Below are positions 25,001 through 36,341 of a DNA stretch of 64,000 nt, piece by piece (position 1 is the first letter of the stretch; every line of letters begins with the position of its first letter). The notes beneath the pieces were generated by a model. The model was given only the letters and a program-made list of their open reading frames with translations, was not told where the DNA came from and did not search any database. The stretch comes from Diploscapter coronatus (lineage: Eukaryota > Nematoda > Chromadorea > Rhabditida > Rhabditidae), in assembly GCA_964036155.1 (NCBI GenBank), contig OZ038422.1:26001201-26065200 (forward strand). The letters are read 5' to 3'. A program made the position numbers and the translations under genes.

Positions 25001-27583
25001 ATGATAAAATGCAGTTTCTATGTAAGCCAGTGAATCAGGTCTTGTTATTAGTGATTCTCTTATTTTTATTTTCAAACTTGAATGCCTTGTATTTTGAAAT
25101 CGCTCATAATTTTGAGGAATAGAAAAGCAGATCTTGTATTTTTAGGGCCACCACCCACGCTGATATGGAGCTGATGCGTCGCTCTGTGGCGGAATGGACT
25201 CAAGCCGTTCAGGTAAACATTTTTTAAATATAAAAAAATGGAATAATTGAACAAATTTAGGACTGTGAGCACCTCGTGCAGTCGACCAAACACACGTTCG
25301 AACAGGCCATTGACTCGATCAGAAAGGGCATCAAGACCATAGTCACTTGTCAGGAGGAATGCAAGGTGCGACATTTTTGTTGAAAATATGAGTTCTTCGG
25401 CTTACCTTGAAAATTTCAAGATCCCCGAAGTGCCCGTCATGCCGAAAATCGTCCGACTCCCGCCTGTGCAGGTGGTACAGCCCGTCGCACCCGTCATCCC
25501 TCCTCAAGGAGTCATCGGCCAGCCGAGGACGTCTCAGCAGAACAGAGTCAGAGGTGAGAGTTACTCGTGTGTTAAAATCGAAAAAGTCAGGGATTCGTTC
25601 GACAATTTAAAATTTATTTTCAAGTTTTCAAGAACCTCATTTTCGGCTTTTTTAGAAGACTAATTTTTAACATTTTCTAAGATTTTTTTTGTCAAAGTGA
25701 TCAGTTTAAAAAAAAAAAAAAAAGAAATTCAGATTCCTCACCCCGCCGCCAACAGTCCTCTTCTCCATCCACTAGCCCGACCAAGGCCCCTCAGCCTTCG
25801 TCTTGTTCTTCCACCTCAGTATCTTCTTCGACCCCCATGCCGACTCTCCCTGCAGTCTCGGCAAATGCCAATGTGCCCATGCCTTCCGGCCTGAGTGGAA
25901 GAGCGAGCACAACGGGAGGATACTTCGGCTCAAGGTACGAGCAGCAAATCTGGAAAATCTTAGAGGAGTAAATACAAAAATCAGAAAAATCGAAAAGAAT
26001 AAAGTATTGTAATTTAATAAACATGAAGGGTATTATAGAAACGGCTGACTTTACCTCATAAGGAACATTAACTGTGTGTACAACCGGATCTTGCTCAAAA
26101 TTGGTAGGAAAGTCAATTCGAGTACACTGATGACGAGTATCATGTTGAAAAGTGCCCATCGGCTTCCTGTTTTCAGGATTTTCCAACTAATTTTGAGCAA
26201 GATCCACTGTACACACACACTGGCTCACGTTCCTTGTTAATTTCTCGAGGTTATTCTGTCTCAAACTGGATAAACTCAATAATTTTTCCTAGAAAAAATT
26301 AGCACACATTATCTGAGAGTAAAAAATCAAGATGTTCCAACAAAGGTTAGAATAGATTAGTCTAAATTGAGAGGATAAGGGTTTTGGACTTGAACTCTAC
26401 CGTAACTTGGGAATTTTCAGTGAGCCCAACCCGGCTGACTCGTCACCCTGGTCTTGGGGGTCCGGAATGGAGTTCAATCGTCTGGATGTGGTTCGCCATC
26501 AGCCTTCACAGCCCGTCCCCCAGACGGTCACGACGAACGCTCATTCGGTTGGAAGCAGTTTGGCCCAACAACAACAGGCTCAGAGCCAGCAGCAACAACA
26601 GCATGGTCATTTGAATATGCAGCAGGTACGGTGATTTTATCAGTGTTAAAAATCTGAAAAACTTGTTTATCGTTGGTAAAAGAAAAAAAAAAGTTGATAC
26701 AAAAATGATAAGAAATTTGAGAAAATCAATAAGTCGACCAACACAAATCAATAATTATCATCGATTTTTGCAGATGGCCTTCCAACCCGCCCCTATAGGC
26801 ACTGCACGACAGTCCTCTCAGACATCAGCGATGAACGAAATGTGGACTGCGGGCGACGCGAGTCAATCCATCCCTGGACAAATCCGAGCCCAAACAGGTG
26901 GCATGGGAGCCGCTGGATGGACGGTTAGTCGTGTGTGTGGATAAGGAAATGGAAATTGATTTTTGGGAAAAATTTGTGATTGTTTTTTTCAAAAAAGATT
27001 ACTTGTGCAACAATCATCTTTCTTTGGAAGTAAAATCTATGAAGAAACATTTATAAAGGGCAAAAGTTACAAAACAAAGAAAAGGTTTTTTAAAAATTTA
27101 AATGAAACATTCAGAATTCGGCCTCCTCATCGATGTCGTCGTGGAACCCGATGTCTAGCCTGGGTGGGATGGGCAACGTCAATGTGATCGGAGGCCCTCC
27201 ACATTCAGCCACTTCTATGCTCTCGCAACAACAGCAACATGTCCATCAGGTATGCGGGGGTGAACAAATACGAAATTTAGGATCGGAGTCTACTTTTCAA
27301 AAAATTCAAAATAAATTTAAACAAAAAAAAAAGCCCATATTCGAAAAGGAAAACAAAAAGCTATTCGGATAAATTTGCTGTATTTCCTGAAAAGTAGTCA
27401 AGTGTTTCCTAAGCAAAAATAGTAAAGTTAAACCTGAGTTTAAAAGGATAACAAATTTGTTGATCTCAGCCCCAACATCAGCCCCCAACCGGTCCTCCTC
27501 CTGGGTGGACGAACGGTCCCAACTCCCACCATCAAAACCCCCACGACCAATCGGCTACCATGAAGAAGTACTCCATGTTCTAG
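16086..27583 (+). CDS. large MATH-domain protein with acidic, coiled-coil and Gln-rich regions
   Basis: About 40 exons splice in one frame from MGANEPVG (16086-16136, then 16304 onward) to SMF and TAG 27581-27583, roughly 1,600 aa. Near residues 90-230 is a MATH/TRAF-like domain closely resembling that of USP7: NDFSKLNDTVCSES, NGVPWRIMVMPK, CMGFFLQCCPES and SKENDWGYSCFMTW. No ubiquitin-protease Cys or His box follows. Next come a basic and Gln-rich linker, a Cys-rich patch at 19484-19694 (CPCFACH, CDCITC), and strongly acidic blocks (20294-20511). A helical region with CCLAAGLFYVIAKRVVESS lies at about 21379-21955. A long coiled coil runs from about 23429 to 25370 (EMEKRCNQMKTEMQKETEK). The C-terminus is rich in Pro, Ser, Gln, Met and Gly, with QQQQ runs (26421-27583). 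The role is not known to me. The build suggests a scaffold or ubiquitin-pathway adaptor. The start was chosen because exon 1 joins exon 2 in phase 0 and the upstream ATG is a short uORF. Confidence 0.8.
18626..18648 (+). repeat. 23-base poly-C homopolymer in an intron
   Basis: An uninterrupted run of C (G on the minus strand) inside the intron between about 18420 and 19083 of the MATH-domain gene. Runs of this length can form G-quadruplexes on the G strand. In C. elegans such tracts are known to be unstable without the DOG-1/FANCJ helicase. Confidence 0.95.
26055..26245. mobile_element. MITE-like inverted repeat in a MATH-gene intron
   Basis: The left arm, from TAAGGAACATTAACTGTGTG at about 26057 through GATCTTGCTCAAAATTGG, is matched by the reverse complement of the right arm near 26187-26243. 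That right arm contains GAGCAAGATCCACTGTACAC and ends GTTCCTTG. Arms of about 55 bases enclose roughly 75 bases. No coding capacity. Its right terminus (CAAGGAACG, read inward) resembles the terminus of the 48.9 kb foldback (CAAGGAATG). Confidence 0.6.
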
Positions 27584-28787
27584 TAGGGGGACTGCAATTT
27601 TCGGACGAGGTTGGCAATTTTCAACTTTTTTTTTTTGAACAACAATCTCGGAACATATTGAAAAAAGAATGATTTTTCCTTCTGTAGAAGGTTTTGATTA
27701 AAAATTGATAAAAATCTTGGAATTTAAAAAATTGTATTTTTTTTACTTCAATTTTTCAGGTCGACCCCGATTCCATCATCCCCCACGGTCGTCTCTATAC
27801 CCCCACCATCCTTTCAATTAGAATAATATAAGGGACAAAGTTGCATCAAAATGAGCCAGTATCAGGGTGCAATTCAAAATTGCATTCCAAATTTTCAACT
27901 TTTGGTGCGGCTTTTGGGAGCTTCTCTACCGTAAAAATGTTCCAATTTTTAATTCTTTCTTCATTATTTGAATTTTTCCAATCGTTTTCTTCTCAGATAT
28001 CTATGAATATCTATTTGTTTTTCGTTTCTTTCGTCCCTTTAATTTATAATTCTATAGAGATGAGATAAGATAAGATATCAGATTTGATAAAGTTTTATTT
28101 GTGCTGGTTTTGAGTTTGGAAAGTATTTTTCGGGACTCAAGATCATAATTCTGACATTCTCTTCCCCCATCCCCTATCCTTTCCACGTTTTACTTCATTG
28201 TTCTCTATTTATAATATGATTTTACAAAGTTTTTATCCGTAATTTTCAGCATTATCGTTTTTTTAATCTAAAAAATGGTGTGTGATTTTACCTGATTAGT
28301 GCAAGGGTTTGGCTCGCAAATTTATCGGCCCCCCTTTTACTTCCCGTCCCTTAATGCTAAAACTATCCCCCTCTAAATTCTCTGAATTTGTCGTCTTGAA
28401 TTTTATTGATTTTATGGTCAATAAAGGCTGTTTTATTAAAACTAAGAAAAGACGATCAAAACCCGAAATTTTAAAATTGAAGTTTTTCGAAATTTCACCG
28501 AACTTTAAATTTCTGAAAATCGTGAAACTCCAAAAGTCAACAACATAAAGCTTAAAAGGGGTTTGATTAAAACTTGAACAAAACTCAACAAATTATTAGA
28601 AACAGAATTAAATGAAGATGAATTAAAACTAGCGGAATTATCACATTTTAAGTTTTAAAGGCACTGAACTGAGATAGAGTTAATACATAAGTGACATGAA
28701 AGTGTGGGGTGGGTTTTGAAAATTTTTTAAATCCACTGAAAGAGACTGAATATTTCTGGATACCAGTAAAATTGACTAGAATTTACT
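27584..28787. other. 3' region between the convergent MATH and SIN1 genes
   Basis: Convergent 3' ends. A good acceptor at 27770 (TTTTTCAG) precedes a C-rich stretch ending near 27830, suggesting a 3' UTR intron or an alternative last exon of the MATH-domain gene. GATA-type sites cluster at about 28063-28092 (GATAAGATAAGATATC). A possible polyadenylation signal AATAAA lies near 28420. No independent gene is seen. Confidence 0.45.
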
Positions 28788-31700
28788 TCAATTGAATTTC
28801 TTTTTGATTGAATTCGTGATTTTCGCGAAATTCGAGGATTTATTTTTAACGACCGATCGGTGATTTTCCTTGACCAGAACGGATTTTGCGGCTACCGCGG
28901 GGCGGATCGATCCATTTTTGGAAAAGGCGAATACCTGAAAAGAAATTTTGAAAAATAGCAAAAAAAAACCCCCCAAAGAGGTCAAGTTTTAGAAAGATGA
29001 TTAAAATTTTGGAAAGAGATCAAATTCACCTTTGGAATGGCACCATCATAATGGGGCAGGAGTAAAGCCTCAATTTGACGTGCAGCCTCGTCGGCTTCTT
29101 CCCGATTTCCCATCTCCAATTTCAAGCACTTCCAGACTTCGTCGTTGTAGAGCTGAAAATGATAGCATTCACCAAATGGCATCTTTCTCTTCAAGTTAAT
29201 TGGTATCAAAAATGATATCTTTTAAGATAAAATTGTACTCTTTACCAAAAAATGGTAATTCTTACCTTTTTCACGTCCAACGGACTCATTTCATCGTCGA
29301 TCATTTGTGAGAGTTGCTGACGACTCAGTGGATTCAGATACCAAAACGTCAGATACATAGTATCTGTAAGTTAGCAAAAATTTTCATACCAAAAACGGTA
29401 GCCCTTACCAACTGGCGCTTTGGACACCATTTGTGTGGTTTTTTCGACGGTGAACGAGGCGACGTACTGCCAGGCGATGCATTTGGATTTCTAAAAACTC
29501 ATTTTAGAAATTAGGAAAAGTTGAAAAACCTGTTTTCCCTGAAGAAAAAATCCGGAATTTTGCATGTTTTCTGTAGAGAATGGGTTAATCTCGAAGCCGG
29601 AGTAACGAATCACTGAAAACCCAATAGTTATCGATTTTTCGTCGAATCGATTTACCAAAATAAGCCTTCCAGTTGGGCTTGAATCGGTGCACTTTGGTAA
29701 CGATGAACGAACAGACTTGGTCATCTGGGTCGAGGAAGGAAGTGGAATGTTCCAAGCGGTTTGGAGACGAAAGGGGCGTGGCCGAGTCTGAAGAAAGTAA
29801 AATCTAGAAAAGATAGAAAATTGTTAAAAAATAAAGTTTAAAAAATCAAATTATAAGATAAATTGAAAGAAATAGCTCATGAAAATGATCGCACCACAAA
29901 TTTTAGAATTTCATTCTTTACTTTTGAATTAAAACTTTTCCGCTCCAAAATTATGAATTTTCTCGAACTGAAACAAGTAGAATTTTTTTTTAAATACCTC
30001 CATTGAAATACTCGAACAGGTTGAAAGATGGTAGTCTGGGTAGGCCCAGATTGATGGAATTCGAACTCATCTGACGGCCAAACTGACCCTGATGAGGAAC
30101 GAAGTCGCCTCGGGAACCTAAAAATTTGAATTTTCGATAAATGTCAAGAGAATAAGTTTACTATTTTTCTGAACGATTAGAAAATCCGTCACGCCGCAGC
30201 TGGCCAAGGACTGGGTTAATTCGAAGGGCTGAGAATCATCGTCAATTCTCTCCACGGTATAGTCTCGAACTGGAAAGAGGATATATGAGGTCTATCTTTA
30301 AGAAGGATATAGAAAATCCTAATTTGTAAAAATTCTTACTCCTCAAAAGTTGAATTCCAGTCTGCCGTTCTCTTTCATCCTCGTCCTCGTCAATCCTCTT
30401 GATCACTTCGTCCAAGAGCCATTTAACGGTGGTCGACTGCATCGATTCGACCTCGAGGGGGTACGTCGTGTGGTCGGTCAGGTACCTGCAAAAATTTCTA
30501 TTTATGTAGAGAGCGCAAACTTCGCTCCTCTGCAAATGCGAGACATGTAACAAAAAGTGGTAGTGAGGGAACCTCCAAATTAGGAAGCAAGTCATGTTTG
30601 GAGTGCGAATTCATAAAAAGTCATGGTGTAGATCGACGATAAACCCCATGAAACAGTTTTGTATCAAAAACTAGCTCGTAATTTTTCTGTCCGTAAAGCA
30701 TTTGTATTGTAAAAACTTGTTCGTTTGGAGGTTCGAAAAATCGCACCTTTTATGGTCAAAATTCTTTTAATTTTACTTTTTCTTTCTAAAAATCTTCGTT
30801 ACGCTGGGATAGGAGGGCGTGCGTTGTCCACCAAAGTGCAGCGTTGTCCATCAAAATCTTTGGTGGACAACGCTGCACTTTTTCTGAGGCGTTGTCCACC
30901 AAAAATAATTAGCTGAGGCGTTGTCCATCAAAGGGCATATAACTGAGGCCTTGTCCACCAAGGGTTTTCTATGCAGTAATAAAGTAGGAAACAATTATTC
31001 ATAAGGTATAGAATGCACAAATATGGAAGACGGTCTTTATCTACCAAACTATATCGTTATCCACTAAAAAGTTTGATGGATAACGATAGTTTTTGCTATA
31101 TCGATATTCACCAAAATTACTCGTGCGCTTTATCAAAAACCATCACAAAAAGCAAAGGCCTAGAATTTTTTTTACATATTTTATGGGTAAGTAGTGTAAT
31201 CTATGATTAGGCAACAGTAACGCATGGAAATTATAAAATGTATGAGATAGTGAAGTTGTAAATTCAAGATCTAGATAAAGGCAGGATAAGTAAGCCGGAG
31301 AAGAGTAGGAAATAGGGTAAGAGATAGGGTAGGATAGGGAATATAACTGGTTAAAGATATTTGAAATTTTTCATTATGACAATAATGATTAGTTTGATTT
31401 AAAATTACTATCCAAAAAATTTACAAATTCTATTCGTATATCATATGCTACGAATTTTTGAGCTATTTCTCCCTATTTTTTAAAATCAATTTTCTTCCAT
31501 ATTTTGCAAATTTCAATCCATCTATGCTAAAAAATATACTAAATTTTGCTTTGGTGGACAAGGCCTCAGTTTTATACTCTTTGATGGACAACGCCTCAGC
31601 TAATTATTTTTGGTGGACAACGCCTCAGAAAAAAGTGAGGCGTTGTCCACCAAAGATTTTGATGGACAACGCTACGGACTCCTGGGATACATCTTTTTGA

Positions 31701-33125
31701 ACAAAAAATAACAGCAGAATATGGTTCTCATGAACGGCCTCTTGTACTTTCTATCCCCTTTTCTAGAAAATAGCAGGGGGAAGAGAACAAGGGGATAAAA
31801 ATACAAAAGCCCTCATGAACCGTTCGCACTCTATATTTATTTTAGACATTTTAGAAAATCTTACACAGTCACGATAGTCCTTCGCTTGGGAGAATTCGAA
31901 TTTTGCGTTCTCACCAGAGCTAATACCTAAAATTCAAATTTTTATAGCTTTTCTTATTTTCTCAGGAGATAAAAATTCTCACATTAAACCCGAGCCTGGA
32001 AAGCTGGGTCTGACCATCCAAGGGTGGCAAATCTGTGTCGATTTCCCCAGTCTCGTCCGCCACGTACAGAGAATAGTCCGAAACGTGCCCCCTAAAATCG
32101 ATATTCTATTTTTATTTTTAAAGGATTACTGTAGATTACCGTAATTCAATCCCAGTTTTCTGAACGTATTTGAACATGGCTAGGCCGATTAATTGATACA
32201 GGAGGGCTCGAGATTGGACGGTCACCTGGACAAGGGATGTATGAAATCCTTCTTTAAAAGGGACCAATGAAATTCGTACCAAAATCTGAGGCGTAGTCTC
32301 GTCGGATTTTCCATTAGGAGCGATGATAATCAGAATTTTCTTCGACGGTCGGTCCATGCCACCCTCGTATTGCTCGTAGTCGGACAATTCCGCGAGAAGA
32401 GGGGATTTCTAAAATCCAGGGATATGTGAAATCGTGGTTTGAAAAAGAGTATATGAAATTCGGATATATATAAAATCCCTTTTTAGAGCAGAAATGGATT
32501 AACCTGCATTTTGAGAAGTTTTGTTACATCTTGTTTTCGGCAGCCAGGCTGAAGAGGACGGAGCTCAGCCAGAAAAGTGGAAATGGGAGAAGTAGATTGG
32601 AGAACTGAAAAAAAGAAATTGAATTAAATTAAACGTAAACAATACCGGTGTTCCTGATAGCGGCCTGGGTCATGTCGCTGGTCCTCGACGTCAGTCGGTC
32701 GTTGATCAAAGAGCTGGTTGACGAGGGCTCGGGAGGTGGTTCATAAAATCCGTCGTCGTCCCAGGCTTCTTCGGGTGGATTCTGATTTCGGAAACTCAGG
32801 GGTAGCCCTCCGTATTTTGCTCTTCTGAAAATTTTTGATTTGAGCGAGATTTTTGCAAAAATTGTTGCTTTTTCCCTTCTAAAAATATAAATGTTATCAG
32901 TTATCACTGAATTTCTCGAATTTATCAATGAATAACTTTATCTCAAAATGCCTACTTTCCCTTCAAAAATAGAACTTTTATTCGATTTATTTTTTACTTA
33001 TCATTAGTAATAAAAATGTCTTGCCTAGTGACTTGAGCTATCAGATTCGACTGTTCGATATCGTCCTCGAGCGAGACGCTGTGCCGAATGAAATCTAGAA
33101 GCTCTGCCTTGTCGAAATGCGCCAT
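28788..33125 (-). CDS. sinh-1: SIN1, TORC2 subunit (MAPKAP1 homologue)
   Basis: SIN1 brings substrates such as AKT and SGK to TOR complex 2 and helps membrane binding. The ATG at 33125 gives MAHFDKAELLDFIRHS; the frame then runs through about 16 exons to TGA 28790-28788, roughly 600 aa. The CRIM substrate-binding domain is clear (about residues 130-260): LSDYEQYEGGMDRPSKKI, VQSRALLYQLIGLAMFKYVQ, and SDYSLYVADETGEIDTDLPP ending RLGFNVLALV. A Ras-binding-like domain follows (TVYLTDHTTYPLEV, LIVQKN), then a PH domain (CSFIVTKVHRFKPNWKAY, FTVEKTTQMV). The C-terminus is basic (KITNSIKKKFN). An intron of about 1.4 kb (30490-31860) carries a foldback element. The promoter region is shared with the divergent IDH3B gene 480 bases away. 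Confidence 0.9.
30807..31690. mobile_element. foldback element built from repeated GTTGTCCACCAAA blocks, in a SIN1 intron
   Basis: The left arm (about 30810-30965) and right arm (about 31545-31690) are inverted copies of each other over roughly 130-150 bases at about 90% identity. Each arm is itself made of alternating GCGTTGTCCACCAAA and GCGTTGTCCATCAAA blocks and contains an inner hairpin (GCAGCGTTGTCCATCAAAAT against its inverse). A decayed copy of the hairpin (CGTTATCCACTAAAAAG, GATGGATAACG) lies in the middle at about 31050-31086. No open frame of note. I could not fix the exact ends or a target-site duplication. Confidence 0.7.
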
Positions 33126-33605
33126 TTCTTTTTCGAGCTTTCAACCCATTTTCTGAAAAGTCAACAATTTTATGGGGTTTTTTTTTTAAAGATTCTCCGA
33201 AGTTTATTGAAAAATTGAAATTAAGAAAAATCTGTAGGAAAGTATCTAACTTTTTAAAATCTACAAGAAAAAATCGGATTTAAAAAATCGCGAAAACAAC
33301 CGGATTTTCAAACGAGTGAGATAATCAAAAATCGACAAAGTCGTTAAAAGTCGAGCGCACTTATTCTACCGCTTACGGGGAGCAAGAAATCCCGTTTTTC
33401 GCTCACTTCTCGCCTTACTTTCATTTCCTTCGATTTTTAGAAATTTTTTATTTTTCACTTTTCGAGAAATTCGTCCACTATACGTGTGTGTGGAAGGTTC
33501 ACAAAGTTATCTCGTGGATCAACGCTTTTTATCTAAAAAAAAAAAGTTGGGGGAACTTTCCTGAAATCTATTTTAATATTTTTTTTGTTTATGCTAGTTT
33601 TTCAG
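33126..33605. promoter_or_regulatory. divergent promoter region of SIN1 and IDH3B
   Basis: 480 bases between two divergent start codons. It contains T-rich stretches and an acceptor (TTTTTCAG) immediately before the IDH3B ATG, which suggests trans-splicing of that mRNA. Confidence 0.5.
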
Positions 33606-35373
33606 ATGTTGTCCCGTTCCTGTCTGCCCCTCCTCCGCACGGCAGCCTGTCCGGCAATTTCGGCATCGTCCGGTTGCTCGTCTCCGGCATCGTTCACAAG
33701 ACGTACAACCGTCACTGCAGCGACAACCAAACCGGACGCCCCTCAGAAATTGAAGGTCGGCATTTTAAAATTGATCTTCTCTACCATAGGAGATGGTATC
33801 GGGATACCAAGAATGGTAAATTTCAGGTGACGATAATTCCCGGTGATGGCGTCGGGCCAGAACTCATCTACACCGTCCAGGATATCGTGAAAAATACCGG
33901 CATCCCATTGGAGTTCCAAGAGATTTTCCTGTCCGAGGTCCACTACACTCGCTCGGCCTCGATCGAAAACGCAGCGGAGTCGATCGGGAAAAATAACGGA
34001 GTCGCGCTGAAAGGAGCTATTGAGGGGTCAGCGGTGCTCCATGCTGAGGGAGAGCTCCAAGGCTTGAATATGAGACTCAGAAAGAGGCTGGATTTGTTTG
34101 CCAATGTTTGCCATATCAAGGTTGGTGCTATTTGTCTACGAAAAAGCAAGTTTATTGTAGATTCTCAAGAATACTTTACTTGAGGAAAAATAATTTTAAA
34201 ATACTCATGGTTTTTTTCCAAAGCTCATGGAAATTGATTTTCAGACCCTGGAAGGCATCAAGACGCGCCACGGCAAGAAACTCGACTTCGTCATCGTTCG
34301 CGAGCAGACCGAGGGCGAGTACAGCAGCCTGGAACATCAGCTTGTCCCAGGTTTCTTTTCTTTCTAAAAATGTCTAATTCTAATTTCTAGACTTAAAATT
34401 TTAATTCATTTTTCGAAAATTTTTATTCAGGAGTGATCGAGTGCCTGAAAATCGTGACCCGTGAGAAGTGCGAACGCATTGCGAAATTCGCTTTCGACTA
34501 CGCCACCAAATACGGAAGGTAAAATCATCTTAAATTCATTTTCAGGCTCGAAATTAACTCGAGGGATGAAAATCTTAATTTCAGGAAGAAGGTCACCGCG
34601 GTGCACAAAGCCAACATCATGAAGCTGGGAGACGGACTGTTTTTGCAGACTTGCAAGGATGTATGATTTTTCTATTTTTTAATTGTTTGCTACAGAAACT
34701 TCGGTTAATTGAGGGTGGTCGATTTTCTATAGAAAATATTTATCAAAATTGATCAAATGATAAAAAAAAGCCAGCGTGATTTACCCTAATAACGGTTAAC
34801 GATCGATTTTTAGGTTGCCAAGAGGTACCCTCGTATCGAGTTCGACGCGATGATCATCGACAACACGTGCATGCAGCTGGTCTCACGTCCGGAGCAATTC
34901 GACGTTATGGTCATGCCGAATCTCTATGGAAACATCGTCGACAACTTGGCTGCTGGGTAAAGAGTTTTGGAGATTTGATCTAGATTCTAGAATAGCTGAT
35001 TTCATGCGTCCATCATTTTAGTCTGGTTGGTGGAGCCGGAGTGGTGACCGGCCAATCGTATGGCAGAGACTACGTCATCTTCGAGCCGGGCAGCAGACAC
35101 TCGTTCCAGGAGGCTATGGGAAGATCCATCGCAAACCCGACCGCGATGATCCTTTGCTGTGCGAATATGCTCAACCACTTGCATCTCGATGAGTACGGTA
35201 ATGCGCTCAAGTAAGAATATTCGATTTTTTCCTTTTTCTAAGATAGGATCATTTTTAGACGCTCCGTCGAGGACGTAATTCGTGAGGGCAAGGTCCGCAC
35301 CAGGGATCTGGGAGGCTACTCGACTACTGTCGAGTTCGCTGATGCGGTAATCAGCAAGTTCCGTCTCGACTAA
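33606..35373 (+). CDS. idhb-1: mitochondrial NAD-dependent isocitrate dehydrogenase, beta subunit
   Basis: A regulatory subunit of the TCA-cycle IDH3 complex in the mitochondrial matrix, which converts isocitrate to 2-oxoglutarate with NAD. Exons: 33606-33755, 33827-34120, 34245-34350, 34431-34518, 34585-34660, 34814-34958, 35022-35210 and 35259-35373, about 387 aa. A Ser/Thr/Arg-rich presequence ([19 protein letters not shown]) precedes the catalytic fold. Motifs are [44 protein letters not shown] and [20 protein letters not shown]. In catalytic alpha subunits the sequence is YGDILSD; here it is YGNIVDN, so the usual metal-binding Asp is Asn, as expected of a beta subunit. ATG follows an acceptor directly. 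A polyadenylation signal AATAAA is near 35813. Confidence 0.93.
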
Positions 35374-36341
35374 AAGCGGATCAATCGGAACAGAGTTTTT
35401 GGGGGATTCATAAATTCTTCCCCTTTTCAAAACTTATTCTTTCAAGCTTTATAAACTTCCCAAGAATTCTGCGAAACCTCGAAGTAAAAGGTGTAGAAAA
35501 CTAGACTTGCTAATTCGCTAAAATTTTAGTGCAAAATATCCCATCTCGGTTTTATTTGTATTTTATCTCGATTTATTTTTCCTGCTTGTCAAAGTAATGA
35601 GATTCTCTGTATCTTTGAAGCAATTGAAAATTGCGAAACTGCGAAAACTCGGAAACTTGTTTGTCTTTGATGAAAAATGAAATGGAATTTTTGAAAAAAG
35701 TACAACTTTTTCAGAAATTTTTTTAGCAATGCTTGTGTGGCAAAGCTTATTTTTCGATTAGTATTTTTATTTTCGAATAGGGTATACATATTCCATCAAA
35801 GTGTACCGAAATAATAAAGATTTCTACTGAAAAATTTCAGTTTCTATGATTTTCACTTGGTTTGTACCCAAATTGCATTTCTTCTTTTTTGGCCCCGCCC
35901 CCAAAACCCAGCCCTGAATGGTTGTTCGTCTACACAACCGAGTATTGGGGAATGGCCGTGGTCTTTGGTTTTTGTGGGTTCAAATGATATGGGCTACCAC
36001 TTTTTGGTGTCATTTTACCAGAAATGGCATCCTCGACCCATTTCCTTACCATTTATTATTAGCTAAAAATCAATATGACTCATGCTTTGATCCACGCGAA
36101 AGGTAAAGACCTCGGCCGTTAACTCCCACATATTTATGGTTTGACTCACCGAATGTTTATCATTTCTACGAAGTTTGTTACCAAAATTTATGAGACTTGT
36201 TACCATTCTATTCATTTTTGTTAAACTTACCACAATTTATGATTCTCAGTACTATTTTCTTGGTAAAAAGTTGTCAAAATTTGTGGGACCCGTTAGCATT
36301 TTTGGTGAAAGTTACTATTTTATCTATTTTTCTGATTATAG
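35374..36341. other. intergenic, IDH3B 3' UTR and WDR44 upstream region
   Basis: No gene seen. The left half ends with the IDH3B polyadenylation region. The right half (about 35980-36330) is unusually dense in TACCA/TGGTA words spaced 20-40 bases apart, which also occur in several introns. An acceptor (GATTATAG) directly precedes the next ATG. Confidence 0.5.

Noticed and set aside
31040..31090. TTATCCACT words resembling bacterial DnaA boxes in the SIN1 intron
   Set aside because: They are decayed copies of the GTTGTCCACC block of the foldback element in a nuclear nematode gene.
35960..35990. GGTTCAAATGA resembling a tRNA B box
   Set aside because: No A box at proper distance and no cloverleaf could be drawn. 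No other tRNA candidate was found in the window.
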